Below, in pieces: positions 1 to 8,929 of a stretch of 64,000 nucleotides of DNA. Under the pieces are notes generated by a model. That model did no database searches and was not told the origin of the DNA. It saw only the letters and a program-made list of their open reading frames with translations. The number at the start of each line of letters is the position of its first letter. Within the stretch, counting starts at the first letter, position 1. The DNA comes from Absidia repens (taxonomy: Eukaryota > Mucoromycota > Mucoromycetes > Mucorales > Cunninghamellaceae): NCBI GenBank assembly GCA_002105175.1, contig MCGE01000013.1, positions 434,001-498,000 of the forward strand, in the 5' to 3' direction. Both the position numbers and the translations under genes were made by a program.

Positions 1-1260
1 CGTTGTGTCAAATGCTACATACAGCTGACAAAAAAAAAACCTCAACATTGTAACAGCGACATGGATCGTTGATGTGAGTGGAGGAAATGGATGGAAATTT
101 CAAAGGCATAGATCATTATCTTCGATTAATATTTTAGATAAGGGTTTACCTCTCTTTTTAATATATTAAATTAATAAACGCTCTGGCGCTCCGCTGGAGC
201 TTTTGGAAATCTTTCGATTTACTGGGTGTTACAGTTTTTAGGGTTAAAGCCTCCGCCATTTCGCACTTTGGTGGGCAGCCCCTTGGGGCCCAACCGTCGT
301 GCTCAGCGCGTCGTCAATGGGTTCTTTTTTGTGTGCTGAAAAGAAAAAAAAAATAGTGAAGGGATTAAAGCCTCCGCCATTTCGCACTTTGGTGGGCAGC
401 CCCTTGGGGCCCAACCGTCGTGCTCAGCGCGTCGTCAATGGGTTTTTTATGTGTGCTGAAAAAAAAAAAATTGGGAAAGGATTAGAGCCTCCGCCATTTC
501 GCACTTTGGTGGGCAGCCCCTTGGAGCCCAACCGTCGTGCTCAGCGCGTCGTCAATAGATACTTTTTTTTGTGTGTGGTGAAAAATGGAAGATCGAAAAA
601 TAGGGTGACTGAGCCATTCGCACTCCGCCTCCATGGATTTAAATTTTCTGTTGGCCATTTTTTTTCTTCCTCCTTCTTTCTTTTTTTTTTTTTTTAACAT
701 CAACTTCAACTGTGGATTTAGTGATCTTGGATTAGTGGTTAGAACTTGAATCAGGGCCTTTTGAAAAGTGCAATACAAACATCATGGGGAAACCCTTCCA
801 TTTTGGATTCGTGATCTTTGACCGTCCTCAAATTAGCATTCATTTTAGAATAGTGTCATTAGCTCAACTTGGCGTTAGTTGTCATAGTTTACATTGCATC
901 TATATCAGAATTAAACATGTCTTGTCTTTTTATTATTATTCTCTTTCATGCCTTTCATTGTCTCGCTGAATGGGCAGGGCGTATGTGCGTGGAAAAACAG
1001 AGTGTGTGGGGGTTGTGGGGTTTATGCGTAGAAAAAAAAAAACTGCAGCTCGTTGTGTAAAATGCTACGTACAGTTGCCAAAAAAAAAGCCTCCCCAAGT
1101 GTCATTAGCTCAGCTTAGCGTTAGTTATCATAGTTTATATTGTATCTATATCAGAATTAAACATGTCTTGTCTTTTTATTATTATTCCCTTTCATGCCTT
1201 TCATTGTCTCGCTGAATGGGCATGGCATATGTGCGTGAAAAAAAAAAAAAAAAAAACTAT
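1..1260. repeat. Repeat-rich left edge with duplicated modules
   Basis: Several modules recur here. The segment 853-991 is repeated at 1099-1237 with the same length (139 bp) and high identity, an offset of 246 bp. The first ~45 bases of the window (starting CGTTGTGTCAAATGCTAC) recur at 1051-1093 with a few substitutions. Positions 690-960 also resemble the dispersed repeat described at 15691, in a diverged form. Open frames in this stretch are not convincing genes. The mosaic looks like nested or tandemly duplicated mobile-element debris, which is inference. Confidence 0.7.
244..590. repeat. GC-rich tandem repeat, three units of ~117-121 bp
   Basis: Three direct units start at about 244, 365 and 482. 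Each carries a nearly invariant GC-rich core (GCCTCCGCCATTTCGCAC, followed by a short palindromic GCCCCTTGGGGC stretch and TCGTGCTCAGCGCGTCGTC) and a variable A-rich tail. The core is far richer in GC than the surrounding DNA. A 132-codon open frame runs through it (299-697) only because the repeat happens to stay open, so I do not call it a gene. Confidence 0.85.
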
Positions 1261-1321
1261 ATATAATCCTTTTTTTTTTATCATTAATTTTTTTTTCATT
1301 ACTTTTCTTATCACTCCTACA

Positions 1322-1804
1322 ATGAACCAATATTCAAAAATCAAATCAATTGAAGACTTCTCGCTTTTGTCATGCCAGACGCCCATGGCGCCCCTGGAAG
1401 AGATGGCCCATTCAAACATCATGGCATTACAAGCATTGGACGATTCTGATGAAGCATGGTTTCAAGAGCGAAGTGCTAAATGGAAAAAGAAGGATATACT
1501 CAAATTGCACATAACTCCCAACATAATCAAATTGGCACACCGTACTTTTTCTCCAAGACCACCAGTCACTGAATACTCCTCCAATTTGTTAACCCTTGTG
1601 AAAGGGATTTTAAAGAAAAAGGATATGTTGTCTGCCACTAGCCTCATCTGGCAAGAATTGAAGCTTCAAGACGAATGGTTGAAGCCTGAAGCTGGTGGTC
1701 CAGCTTCTTCTGGGCCCAAGGATGTGGAGGCGCCATCAATGAGCGGCCTACTAAATGCCATTTTTGGTGTTAGTGACGCGCTTGGCTGGGACATGCAGGA
1801 TTAA
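1322..1804 (+). CDS. Hypothetical protein, 160 aa, intronless
   Basis: A single-exon frame with its ATG at 1322, after a T-rich leader, ending at TAA. I do not recognise the family. The protein is mixed charged/hydrophobic, with lysine clusters (WKKKD near residue 50, KKKD near residue 100), an acidic-aromatic region and a Pro/Gly/Ser stretch before the C-terminus. No membrane segment or signal peptide is visible. It lies between the left-edge repeats and a pair of long direct repeats, so it may belong to a mobile element, be an orphan gene, or be a chance frame. The sequence is less repetitive than its surroundings, which favours a coding role. Confidence 0.45.
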   Translation: MNQYSKIKSIEDFSLLSCQTPMAPLEEMAHSNIMALQALDDSDEAWFQERSAKWKKKDILKLHITPNIIKLAHRTFSPRPPVTEYSSNLLTLVKGILKKKDMLSATSLIWQELKLQDEWLKPEAGGPASSGPKDVEAPSMSGLLNAIFGVSDALGWDMQD

Positions 1805-1839
1805 GTTTTCCCCCTTCCTTTTTTTCTCTTTTTTGTTTA

Positions 1840-1940
1840 TCACCTTTTTATTTTTATCACATTTTTATTTTTTATCACATTTTTATTTTTTATCACATTT
1901 ATATTTTTTTATCACGTTTTTATTTTTTATCACGTTCAGC
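1840..1940. repeat. Short tandem repeat (TTTTTATCACA-type)
   Basis: About five imperfect copies of a ~20-bp unit with core TTTTTATCAC lie directly after the 160-aa frame. They form a T-rich minisatellite in the 3' flank. Confidence 0.8.
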
Positions 1941-1950
1941 ACTCGCCGCC

Positions 1951-2496
1951 ACTTTATTTTTTAGTATAAATACCCCACCTTTCCCCCGCCAATTCTCTTT
2001 TTTCTTAAGCTATCTGTTATCATATATTTATCTCAATCTTTTTATAAAATTCAGTACAAAGGTTTTTAACCACCAAACCACTGTCTTATTTTTATTTTGT
2101 TTCTATCGTCTATATAGAAACTTTCTTTTATTTTTTGTGACTTCAAGTCCTCTTTTTTATTTTTACTGTGTGTTATACACTTATTTTTATTGAACCAACA
2201 AAGGTCAATACTTTTCTTTTTTATTTTATTTTACTCTTTCAAGTTTATTTTTTATAAACTTTCTCTACAGTTGGACTTTATCTACAAAAGTTCTGGTGCT
2301 CACTACTCTCAATTCTATTTTTGTCCGATTCAGGAACAAGTCATTTCAAATTCCGCCCAAGGAACAAATTTATTTTCAAGCTCTAAACAAGCAAAAGCTA
2401 TATTAAAGGATGTCCTATTCAACCCAGAAAAACATAAAAAACCTACAAAAACACAATCCAGTTGGACTAAAAACACAAATTTAGCCGCAACATAAC
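1951..2496 (+). repeat. Long direct repeat, copy A (LTR-like)
   Basis: About 545 bp, repeated with ~85-90% apparent identity at 2723-3266 (offset 769-773 bp throughout). A TATA box (TATAAATA, 1965-1972) lies near its start and is conserved in copy B. Long shared blocks include GTTATACACTTAT, GAACCAACAAAGGTCAATAC and TCTACAAAAGTTCTGGTGCTC. It ends around TTAGCCGCAACATAAC. Structure and promoter-like start resemble a long terminal repeat. No reverse transcriptase or gag frame lies between the copies. Confidence 0.75.
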
Positions 2497-2722
2497 TCTC
2501 TTGGTTCCAACTGTCGAGGATCGGCCTGAGACCGCTCCCAACAACAGTGAACCGCAGCCACCTCCTGACCTCTGACCACCTCGGACTCCATAATGTTTCA
2601 AACTCACCCTGCCTCACCTTGAACCTCATTATATCTCAAAACTTGCCCTGGTCCAGATCTTGGATCTCAGATCACTTTTTACTTTTTTTCTTGTTTCGCC
2701 TCGCTTCAGTCCAACTTTATTT
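2497..2722. other. Spacer between the two long direct repeats
   Basis: This ~226-bp segment is relatively GC-rich at its start and carries no convincing coding frame. Just after copy A comes TGGTTCCAACTGTCGAGG. It starts with TGG, as primer-binding sites do, but I could not fit it cleanly to a tRNA 3' end. It could be the internal part of a deleted or TRIM-like element. Confidence 0.4.
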
Positions 2723-3266
2723 TCTTTTATTTTTTAGTATAAATATCCCACCTTTTTTTTATTATCCTTTTATTTTTTCTTTAGTTTTTTTCAAGTTTTC
2801 CCAATATATTAAATAAAACTCAGTACAAAGGTTATTATACCACCAAATTATCTACCGTTTCTATTGGATCATAGAAACCTCCTTATTTTCTGACTACAAG
2901 TCCTTTTTTTATTTTATTTTTTTACTGTGTGTTATACACTTATCTTTATTGAACCAACAAAGGTCAATACTTTTTATTTTTATTTTATTTTACACTTCCA
3001 AGTTTATTTCTTGTAAACTTTCTCTATAGTTGGACTTTATCTACAAAAGTTCTGGTGCTCACTACTATCAATTCTATTTTTGTCCAAATCAGGGGCAAGA
3101 TATTTCAAATTCCGCCTAAGGAACAAATTCATTTTCAAGCTCTAAACAAGCAAAAGCTATACTAAAGGATACCTCAAGACATCCTATTCAACCCAGAAAA
3201 ACATAAAAACCTACAAAAACACTACTCTGTTACAAGCTTCTTACCCAAATTAGCCGTAACACAACA
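2723..3266 (+). repeat. Long direct repeat, copy B (LTR-like)
   Basis: Second copy of the element at 1951-2496. Its TATAAATA box is at 2738-2745 and it ends near TTAGCCGTAACACAAC. It stops only ~57 bp from the 3' end of the tRNA-Asn gene. Differences from copy A are scattered substitutions and small indels in T-runs, so the insertion is not recent. Confidence 0.75.
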
Positions 3267-3322
3267 TATCTGACCTCATAATCGAAGGTGATAATTTAAA
3301 AAAAATTATCAAAAAGATACCT

Positions 3323-3396
3323 CGCCCCCGGGTGGGCTTGAACCACCAACCTCCTGATTAACAGTCAGACGCGCTAGCCAATTGCGCCACGAAGGC
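3323..3396 (-). tRNA. tRNA-Asn (anticodon GTT)
   Basis: A 74-nt cloverleaf on the minus strand. The acceptor pair is GCCTTCG/CGGGGGC (with G-T wobbles) and the discriminator is G. The D-arm region GGCGCAATTGGCTAGCGCG, anticodon stem-loop CTGACTGTTAATCAG and T-arm GGTGGTTCAAGCCCACC are all present. The anticodon is GTT, reading AAC/AAT. No intron is seen. A TTTTT Pol III terminator follows about 8 bases downstream on the minus strand (AAAAA at 3311-3315 on the plus strand). Confidence 0.95.
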
Positions 3397-3983
3397 TTCC
3401 GATGAAGATTTTTTTGACTTGTACTATTTAACATTCATTTCCACTCCCGGAAAAATAATTTAGCCGTGGTGGTTAAATTCTACCGGAGTTGTTTTGCAAA
3501 TATGATTGGTGCAAAATATTTCATTGACCATCGTTCATTTCGAATCTATATAGCTTTGTTAATATGTCTCTTATTACCAAGTAGAAGAACGGAAAAGTAT
3601 GGCACAATTTGGCACAGTAAGACACTATTATCGTTATTTTTTTTTGGTAAAAGGATATTTTGCTTTTTAATACGCCAAGAAAAGAATTATAATGCCACAG
3701 AATTGTCTATCGTACGTTATATATATATATATTTTTCATTGATCGAGGACCATGAACAAGTGAGTAAAACAAGTGTTTCAAAAAAGAAAAAGAAAAAAGA
3801 AAAGTATAGCACCCGAACAAAACTATCATGCAGAGATAATAAAAAATAGTGACGAAAAAAAAATACTATTGTATCCATTTTTAGTAAGTCATGGTCAGAG
3901 TGAACTAATTCCGACAAAAGAAAACCAATAAAGTTATTCGTAGCAAAGAATTACGATCAAAATGTAGAGCCTTGTTAGTAATA

Positions 3984-4020
<37 letters not shown>

Positions 4021-4369
4021 TATAAAAGAGGGATAGAAATAAAACTAAATAAAAAATGTAAACAAGATGCATATGAATGTAATACGAGATCATGTAGATT
4101 GGGTGCGTGGAGGAGTGTTGCATACCGGTAGACTATTTGACATTTTAAAAGGAATCCCCTATCATGCTCGTTTCATATCGTATCCTGTTGTAGCCATAAG
4201 TCTTTTTTTTTTTTAAAAAAAAAGGAAGCGAGCAAGTAAAAGCAACTAAGCGGGCGTTTGAAACTAGCAAGGTCTGGGTACCTTATGTTCATACGGTGGG
4301 GGTCCTCATAAAACGAAATTATACAATTTTTGTACTCACGCCAGCAAGGTACATTAAAAACAAGCTACA
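3397..4369. other. Intergenic, AT-rich, no gene seen
   Basis: No supported gene. It holds an (AAT)n microsatellite at about 3985-4020 and a T-run/A-run junction at about 4202-4224. Open frames here are short and compositionally biased. Confidence 0.6.
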
Positions 4370-4945
4370 AGAGATCTATTGGAGATAGGATGAGGGAAGA
4401 TGTTGGGGGATCTGAAGGATGGTTAATTCTAATCTAAAGGGACGATCGTAAAAGAAACCAAAATCACTGTACAAGGAAGGCAAGATGTGAGAAGGACTAT
4501 ATATGGATTTTTTTTATTGAAGCAAAACAACTTTCACACTAATCTAAAGGACACATAATGGTAAAAATGGAATGTATTGCACAAGTCTTGAGAGAGGGTA
4601 GTGAAACAGTTTTCATTGAAGAAACAAAGAATAGATATATTTTATTCAGATGTAGATGCAAACTATGTACAAACTAAAACTGTATTAAGTTGATGAAGTC
4701 TCTAGTAAGTCAACTGATAGTGCTCCTAAATCCTGAATCCAAAATGACAAGGTTTCCACATGAATGTAGTAATCCGTGTTCTGAAAACCCTTCTAAACTA
4801 TTCCTGACACTAATCTAAGATTAATATAACATCAAAGAAGTCAAATGGTGAAGAAAAAATGAAGGAAAAAGAAAGGGAAAGAAAGAGAGAGAAAAAATAA
4901 AAACGGGAGAAAAATAAAAAATCCACGTGTGCGGTACTTGAAATC
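4370..4945 (-). repeat. Dispersed repeat family, copy 2
   Basis: Read on the minus strand it matches copies at 15691, 37926(-), 47081 and 60271(-). The 5' boundary motif contains CACGTG (4924-4929). A pyrimidine-rich tract follows, then the conserved blocks TTAGTGTCAGGAATAGTTTA, GGAAACCTTGTCATTTTGGA and TGAATAAAATA. Further 3' it shares blocks such as CAATAGATCTCTTGTA with copy 6. No coding frame. Confidence 0.75.
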
Positions 4946-5305
4946 GTTTTCTGTAGTAGTTTCGTGCAGTTCCAATAACCATTTCAAAAACACAGCAGCA
5001 CAAAAAGACGGTTCCGGTTGGCCGCCATCTTGCTAGATATAGTGTGGCGACTATACTGCGAGGGTGTTTTATAAAATAAAAAAAAGTGTGAAAGCGAAGT
5101 CAATTCTCCAAAAAATGTCAGACACCATCAACTAATAAGTACGTTGAATTTTTTTTTTTATTTACATAAAGGAGGATAATAAAAATACATAAACGAGGAT
5201 AATCAAAAAGATAATAATGCTAATACTACTATATTTCCACTAAAACTGAAGACAAAAAGTAAATAACTATAAATGCCTAAAAACTAGTTACTAAAAAGAG
5301 GGAGT
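4946..5305. other. Intergenic, 3' flank of pirin gene
   Basis: About 360 bp of AT-rich sequence between the dispersed repeat and the pirin stop codon. No gene seen. Presumably it contains the pirin 3' UTR. Confidence 0.5.
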
Positions 5306-6443
5306 CTATTGGTGTTGTTTCCATGCCTTCTTGATATTGGACTCAAATTCATGAGCACCTTCGAATCCATTGACACCACGTTCATAATCGGAAAAGGCTT
5401 GGTAGATTTCCTCCTTGGTGTTCATGACAAAGGGACCATATTGGACAATGGGTTCATTGAGAGGGCGACCGGCAACAATGACAAAGTGGCAGTCGTCCGA
5501 GAGTGATTCCACAGGGATGGTTGTACCTTCATTGCTAAGCACCAACGTATGATGGGCATCAGACAAATGCTTGTCAGCACCAAACGCCGCCTTGCCTTGC
5601 AAAGTATAAATGAAGCCACGGAAATCTTGGGGAATACTTTGGTCCATAGTTTGACCCTTTGTCATCTTGACATCAATGAACATGGTTGGGGTGCGAGTAA
5701 ACACTGGACTTTTGGTTCCATACGATTCACCGGCAATCACACCAATTTCCAGTCCAGGCTTGGGAGTGATACGGACCACCTTTTCAGCAGGGAATTCTTG
5801 ATAACTGGGTTCTATCATCTTGTCCTTGCTTGCCAAGTTCACCCATAGTTGTAAGCCATGTGCACGCTTGCTTTGTCCATTGCTTGGTAGTTCGGCATGT
5901 ACAATACCACGACCAGCAGTCTAATTCATGGATATACGAGGAACAATACTGATGAGTTTTCTGCTGCTCATGCTTAACATATCTTTTACTTTTTTTTTTT
6001 TTTTTTCTTACCATCCATTGAAGTGATCCAGGTTTCAAAAGACCAGTGTGTCCTTTAAAATCTTCATGTTGAAATTCACCATCTAACATATACGTAACGG
6101 TTTCGAATCCTCTGTGGCCGTGATCGGGGACTGCACACAAAAAAAAAAAAAAGAATCATGTCAATATCACTAGAAATTTTTGATTTTTCACATTATCATA
6201 AAAATAATAAAAAAAGTAACTTACATCCACCAGGAGGTTGAACATCAAATTCATCCAACATCAAGAAGGGATCCATATTAGGAAGACTTCGTGTGCCAAT
6301 TGAGCGGTAAACTAAGAAAAGGAAAAAGTAAGCAACTTTGTTGATCAAATTCAAGTCTTGTCAAGCTTACCTCTGGCACCAACACCATCCATTTGTTCAC
6401 GAGAGAGAACTGATTTTACGATAGATCTAGAGATAGCAGACAT
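5306..6443 (-). CDS. Pirin-family protein (cupin iron-binding)
   Basis: Pirins are bicupin, Fe-binding nuclear or cytosolic proteins; some act as quercetin dioxygenases or transcriptional cofactors. The model has four exons (6371-6443, 6225-6311, 6012-6130, 5306-5920), is phase-consistent and gives 297 aa, the usual length. The N-terminal cupin carries the diagnostic FPDHGHRGFETVTY block and TAGRGIVHAELP, whose two His, His and Glu match the metal ligands known in human pirin. The C-terminal pirin domain follows (near FRGFIYTLQGKAAFG). The start is the ATG at 6443 (MSAISRSIVKSVLS). It is divergent from the gene at 6736 across a ~290-bp gap. The biological role in this fungus is not shown by the sequence. 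Confidence 0.93.
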
Positions 6444-6735
6444 GTTTGTTTTCTTGTAAGAAGGTTAATGTAAGAAGAATAAAACTTGGGTTTTTTGAAA
6501 AGAAAAAAAAAGTGAAGAAAAAATCTGTGTTGCCTTCAAACTGGGTTATTTTTATATTAAAATTATTTAAAGCCAGATTAGTAATCTCTTGTCAGCTCTT
6601 ACAAATGTTATTTCAAAATCCGCGCTTTGTAATTTGCAGGATTTATGATTTTTTTTTTCATTTTCCTTTTTCCTTTTCCTTTTCGTTTTATCAATACATT
6701 AGTCAAGATTACCTCACCCCCTTCTTTACTAAACA
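6444..6735. promoter_or_regulatory. Divergent promoter region, pirin / unidentified gene
   Basis: 292 bp separate two divergently transcribed start codons. There is a pyrimidine-rich CCTTTTTCCTTTTCCTTTTC tract at about 6664-6685, upstream of the plus-strand ATG. I see no clear TATA box. Confidence 0.45.
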
Positions 6736-7969
6736 ATGAATCATCATCGTAGAGAACGTGAATGTGTCTTTACCGTCCCCTTGAAGCGAAATGCCACAAG
6801 TGACGGTGGTGGCGGCGATGATGAATTATCCACCGTACTTGACCATATGCAAATTCAGTGTGTCCAATGGATTGATTACATACTAGAACAACAGGTCACA
6901 GATCCCTTCTTCTTGAACGATCTGGAAGTCATTTTAAATGGCGGAAACCTTGATGTTTATATATCCTTTTATCATATACAGAAATGAAATGAGGAAAGGG
7001 AATGCATTGTACGATACATGTCTTTAACCATTTATTTTCTTTTATTACTGCAGTAGTAGAATCAATGGTATAGACTATTCTATCTGTACTACCATGATAA
7101 AGTCATCACTTATCCAGGTAAGTTTTTAAACAAAGAAGCGTGTTTTGAAGAATATGAATATTATCAACTGACCTGATTTGAACATACTTCTTCAACATAG
7201 ACTATGTCCAATCGATGTGGATTCAAATCCCGGCATAGTCGCCTTCCTGGCCATCCACCTCCGCCTGGAAATGTCGATTTAGGTAAGGAAAAAAAAAAAA
7301 AAGAAAGATAGCAAGGAGCTGACGGTGTATATTATCTATTCTAGATTGCCAGTTCTACTTGCAGAAAGGATTTGTGACCATTCCATTGACCTATATGTTA
7401 GGGCAGCCGTCTCCCCATGGAAAGTTACAATCTATTTGGATCAAGTTTGAAATGGAATCAAAAAATATCCTTTTTTTTTTATATGTGTTTATGCGCGAGG
7501 ATGGTATTCACAGTGAACAATTATAGTTATTCTTAACTTTCCACTTGCCTTTCATGTACATCCTGAAGAATTAGTGCAATGCTTCCAACCCCAAATTGAT
7601 GGCCAGGGGAACGAATATATATCTGAAGCAAATCGTTCTATCTGTGCTTGCCTAGAACGTGGACTATCTATCTTGTTTTGTCATCATCTAGGACAAAAAT
7701 ACCCATTTGTTTTTTCTCAAAGCTATGCGGATGTAAGTTGAACCCCCATCTCACACAACTTTAGAAAATACACTCACTCGCACTGACCTTCATTCTGTAG
7801 AAATTGTCAGCCACTACCAAACATATTCCTACCCTGGCTCGATCTCTTTACCGTACTATGACCATTGCCGAAACCATGTCACGACCGAATTATAGCAGTA
7901 AAGCCAAGGCTCATATAGAGGTAGGACCGCCCTAAAAAAGGCAATAGTAAACTGTCTTTTTACATTTCC

Positions 7970-8007
<38 letters not shown>

Positions 8008-8384
8008 GGCAATGCGAGAAAAAATCAGACCGCTCCAACCTTGTTATCGACAAATGCAACAAGAAAGTGGTTTTATGGAACCAGGACCAAATGCTGTGTG
8101 GCATGATATTGTGGTGGGGCTTTATTATGCGACCAAGCGCTCAGAGTCTTTACGTCAACATCGTGTGATCATCAAGGCAAGTAAAATAAAAACAAAATAA
8201 AAACGTACATTCATATGGAATTTGAACTCTTCCAATTTTTTTTTTTTTTCATTAGGGGAATTCAAATCACAACTCTATTACTCCATTCTCTTCTTTTTCA
8301 TCATCGTCGTCCAATAACAATACCGGTCAAATCATCGCTTCAAATTCAAATCAAGACAGTCAAGATCTCTGGATCAGTTTTTAG
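6736..8384 (+). CDS. Conserved-looking protein of unknown function, with two U12-type AT-AC introns
   Basis: Eight exons (6736-6960, 7049-7117, 7201-7282, 7345-7464, 7545-7732, 7801-7920, 8009-8176, 8256-8384) chain in frame to 366 aa. I do not recognise the family. The protein looks globular through residue ~325 (for example QSIWIKFEMES, AFHVHPEELVQCF, HHLGQKYPFVFSQSY) and ends in a Ser/Asn-rich tail. No signal peptide or membrane segment is visible. Introns 1 and 4 cannot be spliced in frame with GT-AG ends; both have ATATCCTT starts, TTAAC-type branch sites and AC ends. Intron 7 has a GC donor. One other intron (7921-8008) carries an (ATT)n run just before its acceptor. An ortholog search would be needed for a name. 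Confidence 0.82.
6961..7048 (+). other. U12-type AT-AC intron 1
   Basis: 88 nt. The 5' splice site ATATCCTTTT matches the U12 consensus exactly. The branch-site-like TCTTTAAC (7021-7028) lies ~21 nt from the TTAC end. Exons join in phase 0 as GTT TAT | TGC AGT. The available GT donors in exon 1 are phase 0, while every nearby AG acceptor would need phase 2 to reach the downstream frame. Confidence 0.85.
7465..7544 (+). other. U12-type AT-AC intron 4
   Basis: 80 nt. The 5' site is ATATCCTTTT, the branch site TTCTTAAC (7530-7537) and the 3' end CCAC, about 8-9 nt after the branch A. The exons join in phase 1 (AAA A|TT GCC). GT donors in the upstream frame (TAT|GTG and others) give stops, introns of 14-23 nt, or a wrong phase. 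Confidence 0.87.
8177..8255 (+). other. GC-AG intron (intron 7)
   Basis: Donor AAG|GCAAGT matches the strong extended consensus typical of GC-AG introns; the acceptor is CATTAG. Phase 0 leads into a 42-residue tail. A GT donor four bases further on would give a shorter alternative C-terminus of similar length. Confidence 0.6.
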
Positions 8385-8681
8385 TTGATTGGAAAACTCA
8401 ACATCCTTTTTTTATTTTTTTTATTTTGCGTCCCCTCTTCCTATTATTATATAACCCACATCATCGTTAGCTTATCCTTTGATCCTTTTCCCACAGTGCG
8501 TACTGTAGTGTAGCCAATATATGCCTCCCGACAGCGCGTCCACTTCAAATTTATTGTAGCAGATCTTCCCTACCCACCTTTCCCATTTTTATCCACACAA
8601 ATTCAATAAAATATATCCACATATTCAAATCAATAACAAGCAATTTTTTTTATCTTGAATTTATTTTGAAGAATTGAATGA

Positions 8682-8743
<62 letters not shown>

Positions 8744-8929
8744 ATAGTAGTATATATAAAAAAAAACTATGACTAAAAAGGCAATGATGAGAGCAAATGA
8801 AGGGGGAATCTAATGTGGTCGTAAATATGAGGGATAAGAGAGAGAGAGAGAGAAAGGGTGTGCGTGTGTGTCTGTATGTGTGTGTGTATAAATGAATGAA
8901 TATATAAAATAGGAAAAAGAGGGCAGATA
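8385..8929. other. Convergent intergenic region with (ACT)n microsatellite
   Basis: Region between two 3' ends. It contains a long (ACT)n run at about 8691-8743 and purine/GT-rich simple sequence at 8840-8890. AATAAA-like signals occur at about 8600. No gene seen. Confidence 0.6.

Noticed and set aside
299..697. 132-codon frame
   Set aside because: It consists of the translated GC-rich tandem repeat and A-runs; no independent coding signal.
2497..2520. Retrotransposon primer-binding site
   Set aside because: The sequence starts with TGG after the repeat but does not align cleanly with a tRNA 3' end; left as a possibility only.
3717..4123. ORFs around the (AAT)n microsatellite
   Set aside because: Low-complexity translations of simple repeats.
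6736..6987. An 83-codon unspliced ending of the gene at 6736, or GT-AG splicing at GAT|GTTTAT
   Set aside because: The GT donors are phase 0 and every nearby AG leads to a stop or the wrong frame; the AT-AC splice restores a continuous protein.
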